Assembly: GCA_035556555.1 (NCBI GenBank)
Contig: DATMES010000024.1
Span: forward strand, 1-64,000
Direction of reading: 5' to 3'
Length of the DNA: 64,000 nucleotides
Source of the DNA: Frankiaceae bacterium
Lineage (GTDB): Bacteria; Actinomycetota; Actinomycetes; BP-191
A program made the position numbers and the translations under genes. This document shows, piece by piece, positions 22,885 to 31,146 of the stretch. Every line of letters begins with the position of its first letter. Within the stretch, counting starts at the first letter, position 1. A model generated the notes under the pieces. It had not been told where the DNA came from and searched no databases. It saw nothing but the letters and a program-made list of their open reading frames with translations.

Positions 22885-23808
22885 CTACGGGGCGTTGTCG
22901 AGCGGGTTGTTGCTGCCGTCCGGGTCGGCCGTGGCGGAGGCGCTCGCCTTCGGCGAGGGCGTCGGGCTCGGCGTCGGCGACTGGGTCGGGGACGCGGAGG
23001 CCTTCGGCTTGGTCCGCGGCTTCGGGGGCGCGGCGGCGTCGAGCACAGGCTGCACGGACTTGAGCACCTTGGGCGGCGCGGCCCGCTCGAGCATGGTGAC
23101 GAGCGTGCGGGCCTGGGCGAGCACGTGGCTGGCGCCGTCGGGGTCGGTCTGGCGGAGCAGCGAGATCTCCTGAAGGAGCAGCTGCGCCGCCCGGTGGGCG
23201 ACCTCGGGGTCGCCGGCGTGGTCGCTGATGAGCTGCTCGAGCGTGTCGTGCAGCTGCTGCGCGGCATCGGAGACCGACGTACGCGAGGTGCCGTTGACGG
23301 CCCTGGAGAGGTCGGCGTACTGCTGGTTGGCGGTCTGGATCGCGGCGACGTTGCTGGTCGCGCCGACGCCCGCGGGGTCGCCGGTCATCGCCCGGCCGGC
23401 GCCGAAGACCGCGACGGCGGCCGCGGCGACCGCGACGAACCGCGACACACGCCCTGCGCGCGGCGCCTTGCGGGCGCGGCGGACGGCGAGCTCGTCGTCG
23501 GCGGCGGCGTCGGCGAGGCGCTCGAGGAGGCGGTCGTGGAACGTCGCCAGCTCCAGCCGCTCCTCGTCGACCACGTCGGCGAGCAGGTCGGGCGCGCCGG
23601 CGTCGGCCGCGGCGGCGGCGATGATCATGTCGGTCTCGAGCGCGAGCCGGAAGTCGGCGACGTCCTTGAGGACCTCCTCGACCGGCACGTGGGCGTCGTG
23701 CGCCACGGCGGCGATGCGCTCGGAGTCCGTGCGGGGGGTCCGGCCCAGGGCAGCGCGCGTACGGCGACGGGGCATGTCGCCCTGCGTCTCGTCGCGGCGC
23801 CCCAGCAT
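22885..23808 (-). CDS. anti-sigma-like single-pass membrane protein
   Basis: A 307-aa protein. The cytoplasmic N-terminal 125 residues are helical and acidic (VEEVLKDVADFRLALETDMI, DLLADVVDEERLELATFHDR). One membrane helix follows (FVAVAAAAVAVFGAG). The outer part has helices of Gln/Asp and ends in a Ser/Pro/Ala-rich tail (SPTPSPTPSPKASASAT). The plan resembles actinobacterial anti-sigma or DUF5667-type proteins, but no sigma-factor gene is adjacent, so this is tentative. ATG 23808 has GAAAGGAA eight bases upstream. Confidence 0.55.
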   Translation of the reverse strand: MLGRRDETQGDMPRRRTRAALGRTPRTDSERIAAVAHDAHVPVEEVLKDVADFRLALETDMIIAAAAADAGAPDLLADVVDEERLELATFHDRLLERLADAAADDELAVRRARKAPRAGRVSRFVAVAAAAVAVFGAGRAMTGDPAGVGATSNVAAIQTANQQYADLSRAVNGTSRTSVSDAAQQLHDTLEQLISDHAGDPEVAHRAAQLLLQEISLLRQTDPDGASHVLAQARTLVTMLERAAPPKVLKSVQPVLDAAAPPKPRTKPKASASPTQSPTPSPTPSPKASASATADPDGSNNPLDNAP

Positions 23809-23944
23809 GGCCGTTCCTTTCGTGAGCGGGTGGTATGCCCGTTCAAGGTCTCCGTTCGGCACGTTCTGGGCTCTTCCTGCCCGTGTTACACAATTCCACC
23901 CGCAGCGGGGAGGCGTGCAAGACGGCAAGATCGGCCCTGTGGAG

Positions 23945-24334
23945 ATGAGTTCGGCACCCGGGCGTCTTGGCCTGCTTGTCATAGGGCACGGATCGCGACG
24001 TTCCGCGGCCAACGACCTGCTCGTCGCCGTGACCGCCGCCCTGGCCGAACGCGTGCCCGCGCACGCCGTCGAGGCGGCGTTCCTCGAGATCGCCCGGCCG
24101 ACCATCGCCGAGGCGTACGCCGCCCTCGTCGCGGCCGGCTGTGACCGGGTCGTCGTGCACCCGTACTTCCTCTACCCGGGCGCCCACACGACGACGGACA
24201 TCCCGTCGGCGCTGGAGGCCGCGGCGGCCGAGCACGGAGCCGTGCCGTGGGTGCTGACCGAGCCGTTGAACCTCGACCCCCGGATCGTCGACGTCGTCGC
24301 CGACCGGGTCGCGACCGCGCTGGAGGCGCTGTGA
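23945..24334 (+). CDS. CbiX/SirB-type chelatase-like protein
   Basis: A 129-aa single-domain protein of the sirohydrochlorin cobalto/ferrochelatase (CbiX-short) family. LLVIGHGSRRSAANDLL carries the first metal-binding His, VEAAFLEIARPTIAEA follows, and VVVHPYFLYPGAHTTTDIP carries the second His. Small forms dimerise to make the active site. The stop overlaps the next GTG (GTGA). The neighbouring F420 enzyme and the downstream metal-receptor gene do not fix the tetrapyrrole substrate. Confidence 0.87.
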   Translation: MSSAPGRLGLLVIGHGSRRSAANDLLVAVTAALAERVPAHAVEAAFLEIARPTIAEAYAALVAAGCDRVVVHPYFLYPGAHTTTDIPSALEAAAAEHGAVPWVLTEPLNLDPRIVDVVADRVATALEAL

Positions 24335-25026
24335 CCGTCATCCCCGGAGGCCAGGTCGTCACGCTGGAGGGTCTTCGCATCGGTGTCCTGGGTGGCACGG
24401 GCCCGCAGGGGAAGGGGCTCGGGCTGCGCTTCGCGATCGCGGGTCACGCGGTGGTGCTGGGGTCGCGCGACGTCACCCGGGCGTCGGAGGCCGCGGAGGA
24501 GACGCGCGCGATGCGGCCGCAGATGGAGCTCGACGTGCGGGGCGGGACCAACGAGGAGGCGGCGGCGTTCGGTGACGTCGTCGTGCTGGCGGTGCCGTAC
24601 GAAGGGCATCAAGCGACCGTCACGTCCCTGGCGGCTGCGCTCGACGGCAAGATCGTCGTGGACTGCGTCAACCCGATGGCGTTCGACAAGGCGGGGGCGG
24701 TGCCGGTGGACGTACGGGAGGGGTCGGCGGCCGAGCAGACGGCGGCGCTCGCTCCGGGGGCGCGGGTGGTGTCGGCGTTCCACGACGTGTCGGCACGGCG
24801 GCTGTTCGGCACGAACTCGTCGGTCAACACCGACATCCTCGTCTGCGGCGACGACGTCGACGCGAAGACGCTGGTGATCGGGCTGGCGACGCAGGTGCCC
24901 GGCATGCGGGGGATCGACGCGGGGCCGCTGCGGCTGTCGCGCGAGCTCGAGGCGTTGACGACGGTGCTACTGGCGATCAACAAGCGCTACAAGACGCACG
25001 CGGGTGTCCGGATCACGGGTGTGTAG
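24331..25026 (+). CDS. npdG: F420-dependent NADP(H) oxidoreductase (NPDP-type)
   Basis: A 231-aa Rossmann enzyme that exchanges hydride between NADPH and coenzyme F420. The nucleotide loop is RIGVLGGTGPQGKGLGLRFA, including the TGPQGKG motif of the family. VVVLAVPYEGH, KIVVDCVNPMAF and VSAFHDVSARRL are also typical. The GTG start overlaps the chelatase-like stop. It shows that the organism uses F420. Confidence 0.9.
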   Translation: MTVIPGGQVVTLEGLRIGVLGGTGPQGKGLGLRFAIAGHAVVLGSRDVTRASEAAEETRAMRPQMELDVRGGTNEEAAAFGDVVVLAVPYEGHQATVTSLAAALDGKIVVDCVNPMAFDKAGAVPVDVREGSAAEQTAALAPGARVVSAFHDVSARRLFGTNSSVNTDILVCGDDVDAKTLVIGLATQVPGMRGIDAGPLRLSRELEALTTVLLAINKRYKTHAGVRITGV

Positions 25027-25042
25027 TCGCGGCGTCGATTTT

Positions 25043-25098
25043 CGTGATCTTGGCTGCGTTCGTGCTGCCCGGCCGTCACGAACGCAGCCAAGATCACG
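25043..25098. repeat. intergenic palindrome family, copy 1
   Basis: CGTGATCTTGGCTGCGTTCG begins a 22-base arm (25043-25064) that is perfectly complementary to 25077-25098, with a 12-nt GC-rich loop. It lies between two genes on the same strand. Related copies are at 32919, 49099 and 55441. A terminator or REP-like role is possible. Confidence 0.85.
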
Positions 25099-25110
25099 AG
25101 AAACAGGCCG

Positions 25111-25860
25111 GTGAGCCGGGTCTCGCGCGACGACCTGGGCTTTCCTGTCGCGGTGCCGCGGCCGGTACGCCGGGTCGTCTCGCTCGTGCCGTCGCTGACG
25201 GAGTCGGTGGCGGGGTCCGGGCTGCTCGTGGGGGCGACCGAGTGGTGCTCTCACCCGGCCGGCCTGGCGGTGGCGCGGGTCGGCGGCACGAAGAACCCGC
25301 GGGTCGCCGACGTGCTCGCCCTGGCCCCCGACCTCGTGCTCGCCAACGAGGAGGAGAACCGGCTCGAGGACGTGGCGGCGCTGCGCGAGGCGGGGGTCGC
25401 GGTGTGGGTGACCGCGCCCCGTACGGTCCCCGCCGCGCTGACCTCCCTCGGCCGCGTGCTGGCGGTCTGCGGCATCCCGTCGCCGCCCTGGTACGCCGCG
25501 GCCTGCCGCGCGTGGCCGCCGGGTCCGCCTCCGCCGGCCCGCGTCCGCGCCGTCGTGCCGATCTGGAAGAAGCCGTGGATGGCGCTGGGCCGCGACACGT
25601 TCGCGGGGGACGCGCTCGCCAGGCTGGGCGTGGCGAACGTCCTCGCCACGTCGCCGGAGCGGTACCCGCGCTTCGACCCGGACGGCCTGCCGCCGTACGA
25701 CCTCGTGGTGCTGCCCGACGAGCCGTACGCGTTCGCGCCGGGCGACGAGGCGGCGTTCGGCGGGCGGCCGGCGGCGTTCGTCAGCGGGCGGCACCTGACC
25801 TGGTACGGCCCCTCGCTCGCCGAGGCACCCGGCGTGCTCGGCGCGGCGCTGCGGCTCTGA
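25111..25860 (+). CDS. helical-backbone metal receptor-like protein (BtuF type), no signal peptide
   Basis: A 249-aa protein with the class III periplasmic-binding fold (VRRVVSLVPSLTESVAGSGL, LLVGATEWCSHPAG, VGGTKNPRVADVLALAPDLV, LANEEENRLEDVAALREAG). These segments match BtuF/FecB-type receptors and the actinobacterial cytosolic relatives. No signal peptide or lipobox is present, so it may act inside the cell. The corrinoid or chelated-metal ligand is unproven. It follows the intergenic palindrome. Confidence 0.8.
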   Translation: MSRVSRDDLGFPVAVPRPVRRVVSLVPSLTESVAGSGLLVGATEWCSHPAGLAVARVGGTKNPRVADVLALAPDLVLANEEENRLEDVAALREAGVAVWVTAPRTVPAALTSLGRVLAVCGIPSPPWYAAACRAWPPGPPPPARVRAVVPIWKKPWMALGRDTFAGDALARLGVANVLATSPERYPRFDPDGLPPYDLVVLPDEPYAFAPGDEAAFGGRPAAFVSGRHLTWYGPSLAEAPGVLGAALRL

Positions 25861-25886
25861 TCAAGGAGCCCCGCCCGCCTGCCGAC

Positions 25887-26201
25887 ATGTCCCCGGTGCA
25901 CCAGCCTCACGACGTGCCGCTCGCGCAGCCCCGTACGCGGCCGCTGTCCGCCGCCGAGCCCGCCAAGATCGTCGGCTGGCTGATCCTGGCGGGCTGGGGC
26001 GGCTTCTCCCTGTGGGCGTTCCTGCGGCGGCCACACGTCCTCTCGTTCACCGTCACGGTGCTCTGCCTGGGAGTGCTCGCGGGATTCGTCCAGGCGCACC
26101 GCTACGAGGGCACGACGTTCAGCCGCGTGTGGTTCGGCTTCTTCACCGCGGCGATAGCTGTCCTGGGCGTCCTCGCGAAGGTGCTGTCGATCGTCTTCTA
26201 G
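25887..26201 (+). CDS. small two- to three-helix membrane protein
   Basis: A 104-aa protein with a Pro/Arg-rich cytoplasmic start, then helices IVGWLILAGWGGFSLWAF, FTVTVLCLGVLAGFV and VWFGFFTAAIAVLGVLAKVL. ATG 25887 is 26 nt after the receptor-like gene and they may be co-transcribed. No function is recognised. Confidence 0.65.
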   Translation: MSPVHQPHDVPLAQPRTRPLSAAEPAKIVGWLILAGWGGFSLWAFLRRPHVLSFTVTVLCLGVLAGFVQAHRYEGTTFSRVWFGFFTAAIAVLGVLAKVLSIVF

Positions 26202-26761
26202 GCAGCCGGCACGCAGCCCGGCGACCGGTCGGTGTAGGTCGTCGCCCCGCCGTCGGCGAAGTCGCGGACGGCCGTGAACGCCTCTCCCGTGATGCCGCGG
26301 ATCGTCCCGAACGTCGCTCCCGGCGTCGCGAGCTCGGGCAGCCAGGCGCGGGGCACCGTCCACGTCAGCGTCCCGGCTGCCGTGTCGACGCTCACGGGAA
26401 TCGGTGTCGGCTGGCCGTTGCCGGCGTCGAACTCCGCGCTGACGCCGGCGTAGCCGGTCGTGTGGCGGGCCCGGACCCCGTAGTGCCGGCCGCCGAGGTA
26501 CCAGCCGGCCGACCACTCCGACCACCCGAGCGACGACGGGTCGAGACCGAACGACAGCACGCTCATCCGCACGACCACCGCCGAGTCGCCGCTGGCGACG
26601 TCCAGGCCGACGATGTCGAGCGCGGGCGTGAGCGGGGTGGCGACGATGCCGTACCCGGCGTCGCCGGCGGGGTCGGCGACGAGCGGGCAGCCGGCCGCGG
26701 AGGCGGGGCTCGCGACGGTGAGGGCGAGGAGCGCGGCAAGGGCGTAGGGGACCCGGCGCAT
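26198..26761 (-). CDS. secreted protein, paralogue A of a tandem pair
   Basis: A 187-aa secreted protein: signal MRRVPYALAALLALTVASPA then SAAGC; mature domain with LDIVGLDVASGDSAVVVRMS, GWYLGGRHYGVRARH and TLTWTVPRAWLPELATPGAT; a final Cys in CVPAA pairs with the first. The fold reads as a beta-sandwich. GGAAGG precedes ATG 26761. It is about half identical to the gene next door, which starts with an almost identical signal peptide. Function unknown. Confidence 0.78.
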   Translation of the reverse strand: MRRVPYALAALLALTVASPASAAGCPLVADPAGDAGYGIVATPLTPALDIVGLDVASGDSAVVVRMSVLSFGLDPSSLGWSEWSAGWYLGGRHYGVRARHTTGYAGVSAEFDAGNGQPTPIPVSVDTAAGTLTWTVPRAWLPELATPGATFGTIRGITGEAFTAVRDFADGGATTYTDRSPGCVPAA

Positions 26762-26834
26762 GGCGTGCCTTCCTGTGGGGGGAATGGGGCGGCACACGAT
26801 AGGCCGGGCCCCCGCCCGGCGTCAGGGGGGTTCG

Positions 26835-27386
26835 CTATGCCGCCGGGACGCAGCTCGGCGTCTGGTCGAGGTACGTCCCGTGCGTCGCGGCCGCGTCGGC
26901 GTTGGCGAACAGTGGGCTCGTCGAGGCGGTGATCCGCTGGAACGTCGCGGTGCCCGGCGTCGCGAGCTCAGGGAACGACGTCCTGGGCAGGGTCCACGTG
27001 ATCGTCGCGGCGGGCACGTCCACGGCGTAGGTGACGGGGATGCCGCTCGCGTCCGCGACGTACGTCCCGGACAGCGTGGGGCGCCGTAGCGTGACGCCGT
27101 AGTGCGGTCCCGTCGGAGCCAGCGCCCAGCCCACCGCCCACTTGACCCCGCCGCTCATGCGCGGGTCGGGGTCCAGTGACGCGACGCGCAGGACGACGAC
27201 GACCGTCGTCGACCCGGACGCGATGTCGGCGCTGAGGATGTCGAGCTGGTCCGACTCCATCCCGGGGATGATCGTGGAGCGACCGTCGCCGCGCTGGTCG
27301 ACGAGCAGGTTGCACGTCGTGGCGTGCGACGGCGTCGCGACCGTCAGGGCGAGGAGCGCGGCGAGAGCGTAGGGGATCCGGCGCAT
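26835..27386 (-). CDS. secreted protein, paralogue B of a tandem pair
   Basis: A 183-aa protein: signal MRRIPYALAALLALTVATPS then HATTC; LDILSADIASGSTTVVVVLR, PHYGVTLRRP and ATITWTLPRTSFPELATPGT follow, ending CVPAA as in the neighbour. The upstream regions of the two genes are also alike (leading CGGCACAC then AGGAAGGCAC-type sites), which supports a recent tandem duplication. Function unknown. Confidence 0.78.
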   Translation of the reverse strand: MRRIPYALAALLALTVATPSHATTCNLLVDQRGDGRSTIIPGMESDQLDILSADIASGSTTVVVVLRVASLDPDPRMSGGVKWAVGWALAPTGPHYGVTLRRPTLSGTYVADASGIPVTYAVDVPAATITWTLPRTSFPELATPGTATFQRITASTSPLFANADAAATHGTYLDQTPSCVPAA

Positions 27387-27455
27387 GGCGTGTGCCTTCC
27401 AGCTGGGAGTAGGGCGGCACACGGTAGGCGGGGCCTCATACCGGCGTAAGGGGGG

Positions 27456-28283
27456 TTACTCGTACGCGTGCTCCGGCGCGGGGTAGACGCCGTCGCGGAC
27501 CTCCGTCGCGAACTGCTGCGCGGCGTCGGTGAGCAGGCCGCGCAGGTCGGCGTACCGCTTCACGAACCGCGGCCCCGGCGTCGGCGTCAGGCCCATGAGG
27601 TCCTGCCACACGAGCACCTGCGCGTCGCACGCCGCGCCCGCGCCGATGCCGATCGTCGGGATCGCGAGCGACGCCGTGACGCGCGCCGCGAGGTCGGCGG
27701 GCACGCACTCCAGGACGATCGCGAACGCCCCCGCCTCCTGCAGCGATTTCGCGTCGGCGAGCAGCCGCTCGCCCGCCTCGCCGCGGCCCTGGACCTTGAA
27801 CCCGCCGAACGCGTTCACCGACTGCGGCGTCAGCCCGAGGTGGCCCATGACGGGTACGCCGGAGGAGACGATGGCCTCCACCTGCGGCAGCACCCGCGCG
27901 CCGCCCTCGAGCTTGACCGCGTGCGCGCGACCCTCCTGCAGGAACCGGGCCGCGTTCGAGACGGCCTGCGGCACCGACGCCTGGTACGAGCCGAACGGCA
28001 TGTCCGCCACGACGAGCGCCCGCGCCGCGCCGCGCGTGACAGCGCGCACCAGCGGTACGAGGTCGTCGACCGTGACCGGCAGCGTGGAGTCGTAGCCGTA
28101 CACGACCATCGCGGCGCTGTCGCCGACGAGCAGGACGGGGATACCGGCCTCGTCGAGGACCCGGGCGGTGAGGGCGTCGTACGCCGTGAGCATCGGCCAG
28201 CGCTCGCCGCGGGTCTTCGCGGCCTGGACGTCGAGGACGGTGACGCGGCGGCCGGGGGAGCCGCCGTAGAGCGTTGCGGTCAT
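27456..28283 (-). CDS. panB: 3-methyl-2-oxobutanoate hydroxymethyltransferase (ketopantoate synthesis)
   Basis: A 275-aa TIM-barrel enzyme. It transfers a hydroxymethyl group from methylene-THF to 2-oxoisovalerate, the first committed step to pantothenate. Motifs: MLTAYDALTARVLDEAGIPV, LLVGDSAAMVVYGYDSTLPV, VVADMPFGSYQAS, AHAVKLEGG (catalytic region), PVMGHLGLTPQSVN and TIGIGAGAACDAQVLVWQDL. The ATG at 28283 is used since the signature region begins soon after it. No other pantothenate gene is adjacent. Confidence 0.96.
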   Translation of the reverse strand: MTATLYGGSPGRRVTVLDVQAAKTRGERWPMLTAYDALTARVLDEAGIPVLLVGDSAAMVVYGYDSTLPVTVDDLVPLVRAVTRGAARALVVADMPFGSYQASVPQAVSNAARFLQEGRAHAVKLEGGARVLPQVEAIVSSGVPVMGHLGLTPQSVNAFGGFKVQGRGEAGERLLADAKSLQEAGAFAIVLECVPADLAARVTASLAIPTIGIGAGAACDAQVLVWQDLMGLTPTPGPRFVKRYADLRGLLTDAAQQFATEVRDGVYPAPEHAYE

Positions 28284-28344
28284 GGTGACCACCTGTCTGT
28301 CATCGAGGCTCCCGATGGAGTCCCCGTGCGCGCACAATGCTGAC

Positions 28345-28719
28345 ATGCGCGCGCCCGCTTGGGCAGTACCCGTTCTGGTCATCTCCGCGTGCGCCTCGCC
28401 GGCGAAGCCCGCCGCGGCCCCCACTCCGAGGGCCGAGATCGCCGCGACGTGGGAGGTCGAGCGGTCGGACCCCGCGAGCAGCGAGTTCGAGCTCGCGTAC
28501 GTCGTCGCCGCCTGCACGGTCCTCAAGAAGCTCGGGGTCGTCGAAGAGGCGGCCCGGGTCGTCGTCACGCTCGACCTCGGCGGCCGCGAGGGGAAGGACT
28601 GCACGGAGCCGGTCCGCAAGCACCGCGTCGTACGGCTCGCCGCCCCGCTCGGCGACCGCCCGCTCTACGACGGCGGCGTCACTCCGCCCGCCCGCGTACA
28701 TACCGATACGAAACGGTAG
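28345..28719 (+). CDS. small lipoprotein
   Basis: A 124-aa lipoprotein: short signal ending in the lipobox VISAC, then an acidic/basic mature domain (AATWEVERSDPASSEFELAY, VVVTLDLGGREGKDCTEPVR) with a Cys pair. No family is recognised. It ends 28 nt before the exporter gene and overlaps that gene's probable promoter. Confidence 0.62.
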   Translation: MRAPAWAVPVLVISACASPAKPAAAPTPRAEIAATWEVERSDPASSEFELAYVVAACTVLKKLGVVEEAARVVVTLDLGGREGKDCTEPVRKHRVVRLAAPLGDRPLYDGGVTPPARVHTDTKR

Positions 28720-28725
28720 CGTATC
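28705..28725. promoter_or_regulatory. TetR-type operator before the MFS-TetR operon
   Basis: GATACG (28705-28710) and CGTATC (28720-28725) are inverted around AAACGGTAG, followed ten bases later by the -10 TACGGT (28735-28740), which is seven bases from the exporter ATG. Such a palindrome next to the promoter of an operon ending in a tetR gene suggests autoregulation. Confidence 0.65.
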
Positions 28726-28747
28726 GATATCTGGTACGGTGGACGCC

Positions 28748-30304
28748 ATGTCCCCCGAGCAGGTCTACGCGAAGCGCTGGTGGACCCTGGGAGTGCTCTG
28801 CGTCAGCCTCCTCGTGGTCGGCCTCGACAACACGATCCTCAACGTCGCCATCCCCACGCTCCAGGACGAGCTGCACGCCACCCAGGGCGACATCGAGTGG
28901 ATCATCGACAGCTACGTCCTCGTCTTCGCCGGCCTGCTGCTGACGATGGGCGCCATCGGCGACAAGTTCGGGCGGCGCAGGGCGCTGACGTACGGCCTGC
29001 TGGTGTTCGGGCTCGGCTCGGTCGTCAGCGCGTTCGCGACCTCGGCCAACGACCTCATCGCGGCCCGCGCGCTCATGGGTGTCGGCGGCGCGCTGATCAT
29101 GCCGTCGACGCTGTCGATCCTCACGAACGTCTTCCCGCCCGCCGAGCGCGGCCGCGCCATCGCGATCTGGGCCGGCGTCTCCGGCCTCGGCGTCGGCATC
29201 GGCCCGATCGCCGGCGGCCTGCTGCTCGAGCACTTCTGGTGGGGGTCGGTCTTCCTCGTCAACGTCCCCGTCGTCATCGGGGCACTCGTGGCCGGGCGCT
29301 TCCTCGTGCCCGAGTCGAAGGACCAGCACGCGCCGCGCCTTGACCCGCTCGGCGCGCTGCTCTCCATCGCGGGTCTCAGCGCGATCGTGTACGCCATCAT
29401 CGAGGCCCCCACCCAGGGGTGGACGTCGCCGGAGACGCTCGGCGCGGGAGCGCTCGGCATCGTCATCCTCGTGGCGTTCGTGATCAGCGAGGCGCGCAGC
29501 GACCACCCGATGCTGCCGATCGAGTTCTTCAAGAACCCTCGCTTCTCCGCGGGCTCGGGGTCGGTGACGCTGGCGTTCTTCGCGCTGTTCGGGACGACGC
29601 TGCTGCTCACGCAGTACCAGCAGATCGTCCGCGGCTACAGCGCGTTCGAGGCGGGCCTGCGGGTGCTGCCGGTGGCGGTGGCGCTGCTGGCGTTCGCGCC
29701 GAACAGCGCCAAGATGGCCGCCCGCTTCGGCACCAAGCGCGTCGTCGCGTCGGGCCTCACGCTGCTCGCGATCACGCTGGCGAGCCTGCGGCTGTTCGAG
29801 GTCGGGACGCCGTACTGGAAGCTCGGGCTCGTCTACTTCTTCATGGGCGCCGGGATGGCGCACGTCGTCGCGCCGGCCACCGAGGCGATCATGGGCGCGC
29901 TGCCGCGCAACCGGGCCGGCGTCGGCTCCGCCGTCAACGACACCACCCGCCAGGTCGGCGGCGCGCTCGGCGTCGCGATCCTGGGCAGCCTGCTGCACTC
30001 CGCGTACCTTGCGCACGTGCGCCCCGTCCTCGACGCCCTCCCCGCCGAACGCCGCGCCGAGGCCGCCGACAGCCTCGTCGAGACGATGCGCGTGGCGAGC
30101 GAGACCCTCGGGCCGAACGCCGCCGGCGTGATCCACGGCGCCAAGGTGGCGTTCACCGACGCGATGGGCACCGTGGCGCTGGTGGCCGCGGGCTTCGCGC
30201 TGCTCGGGGCGCTGGCCGTCGTGCTGTTCCTCCCCGCGCAGGGGCGCGAGGAGGTCGAGGAGCTGCACGAGCTCGGGCTCGACGCGGAGCCGGTCGGCTC
30301 ATGA
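28748..30304 (+). CDS. DHA2-type (EmrB/QacA) MFS drug exporter
   Basis: A 518-aa, 14-helix proton-coupled exporter. Motif A is GAIGDKFGRRRALTYGLLVF, motif C is GVSGLGVGIGPIAGGLLLEH, and VVGLDNTILNVAIPTLQDEL in helix 1 is typical of DHA2. It is transcribed from a leaderless-type promoter and overlaps a tetR gene by 4 nt (ATGA). Toxic organic compounds are the likely substrates. Confidence 0.93.
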   Translation: MSPEQVYAKRWWTLGVLCVSLLVVGLDNTILNVAIPTLQDELHATQGDIEWIIDSYVLVFAGLLLTMGAIGDKFGRRRALTYGLLVFGLGSVVSAFATSANDLIAARALMGVGGALIMPSTLSILTNVFPPAERGRAIAIWAGVSGLGVGIGPIAGGLLLEHFWWGSVFLVNVPVVIGALVAGRFLVPESKDQHAPRLDPLGALLSIAGLSAIVYAIIEAPTQGWTSPETLGAGALGIVILVAFVISEARSDHPMLPIEFFKNPRFSAGSGSVTLAFFALFGTTLLLTQYQQIVRGYSAFEAGLRVLPVAVALLAFAPNSAKMAARFGTKRVVASGLTLLAITLASLRLFEVGTPYWKLGLVYFFMGAGMAHVVAPATEAIMGALPRNRAGVGSAVNDTTRQVGGALGVAILGSLLHSAYLAHVRPVLDALPAERRAEAADSLVETMRVASETLGPNAAGVIHGAKVAFTDAMGTVALVAAGFALLGALAVVLFLPAQGREEVEELHELGLDAEPVGS

Positions 30305-30894
30305 CCGAGGCCGCCGTACGACCGCCGGGTCGCCCGCGCAGCGCGCAGGCCGACTCCGCGATCGTGGACGCGGCGCTCGCGCTGCTGGTCGAGGAGGGGT
30401 TCGACCGGCTGTCCATGGACGGCGTCGCGGCGAAGGCCGGCGTGAGCAAGGCGACGATCTACCGCCGGTGGCCGAGCAAGGAGGCGCTGGTCATCGAGGC
30501 GGTGGCACGGCGTACGGACCCGTTCGCCGACGCCCCGACGGAGGGCTCGGCGCGCGACCGGCTCGTCGCGCTGCTGCAGACCGTCCTCGCGACGTCGCGC
30601 ACGACGCTCGGGAAGCTGCTGCCGTGCATGGTCGGCGCCACCGTCTCCAACCCGACGCTCGCCAGGCACTACCGCGAGCACATCCTCGACCCGCGCCGCG
30701 CGCGCATCGGCGAGATCCTGCGGTCGGGGATCGAGGCGGGCGAGCTGCGTTCCGGCATCGACGTGGACCTCGCGATCGACCAGGTGGTCGGGCCGCTGCT
30801 GTACCGCGTCGTGTTCGCCGGTGACGAGAACCCCGTGACCGACGAGCAGTGCGCGGCGTACGTCGACTCCCTGCTCACCGGCCTCGCGCCGTAG
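30301..30894 (+). CDS. TetR/AcrR-family repressor
   Basis: A 197-aa regulator: the HTH is in AIVDAALALLVEEGFDRLSM and VAAKAGVSKATIYRRWPSKE, with a C-terminal TetR_C-like ligand domain (LAIDQVVGPLLYRVVFAG). It is translationally coupled to the exporter (ATGA), so it probably represses this operon at 28705-28725. Confidence 0.93.
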   Translation: MTEAAVRPPGRPRSAQADSAIVDAALALLVEEGFDRLSMDGVAAKAGVSKATIYRRWPSKEALVIEAVARRTDPFADAPTEGSARDRLVALLQTVLATSRTTLGKLLPCMVGATVSNPTLARHYREHILDPRRARIGEILRSGIEAGELRSGIDVDLAIDQVVGPLLYRVVFAGDENPVTDEQCAAYVDSLLTGLAP

Positions 30895-30917
30895 CCGGCG
30901 GGCCGGCGGGCGCCCTT

Positions 30918-31143
30918 CGGGGTGCGTTCTGCGCTTTTTCGCCGCACGAGACGCAACCGGGAGCCTTTTCCATCCTGACGGCGTGGTGGGCGCCGGCCTC
31001 GGTCGTTCTTTGAAGATCACTACGCGTGAGACCGGCTGCTGGGCCGCAGGGTCGGGCGACGCGGGTGGTCCAGCGCCACAGGGGCTCCTGCCCGGCACGA
31101 TCCAGGCCAGCGCGAGCCAGGATGGAAAGGCTGGGTTGCGCAG
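30918..31143 (+). repeat. MITE-like element, copy A (internally deleted)
   Basis: Inverted ends at 30953-30977 (with GGAGCCTTTTCCATCCTG) and 31118-31139 bound a core with TTCTTTGAAGATCACTACGC. A conserved 30-nt flank (CGGGGTGCGTTCTGCGC) precedes the left end. Compared with copies B and C about 50 nt are missing after the core. It fills the space between tetR and nadE. Confidence 0.8.
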
Positions 31144-31146
31144 AGG

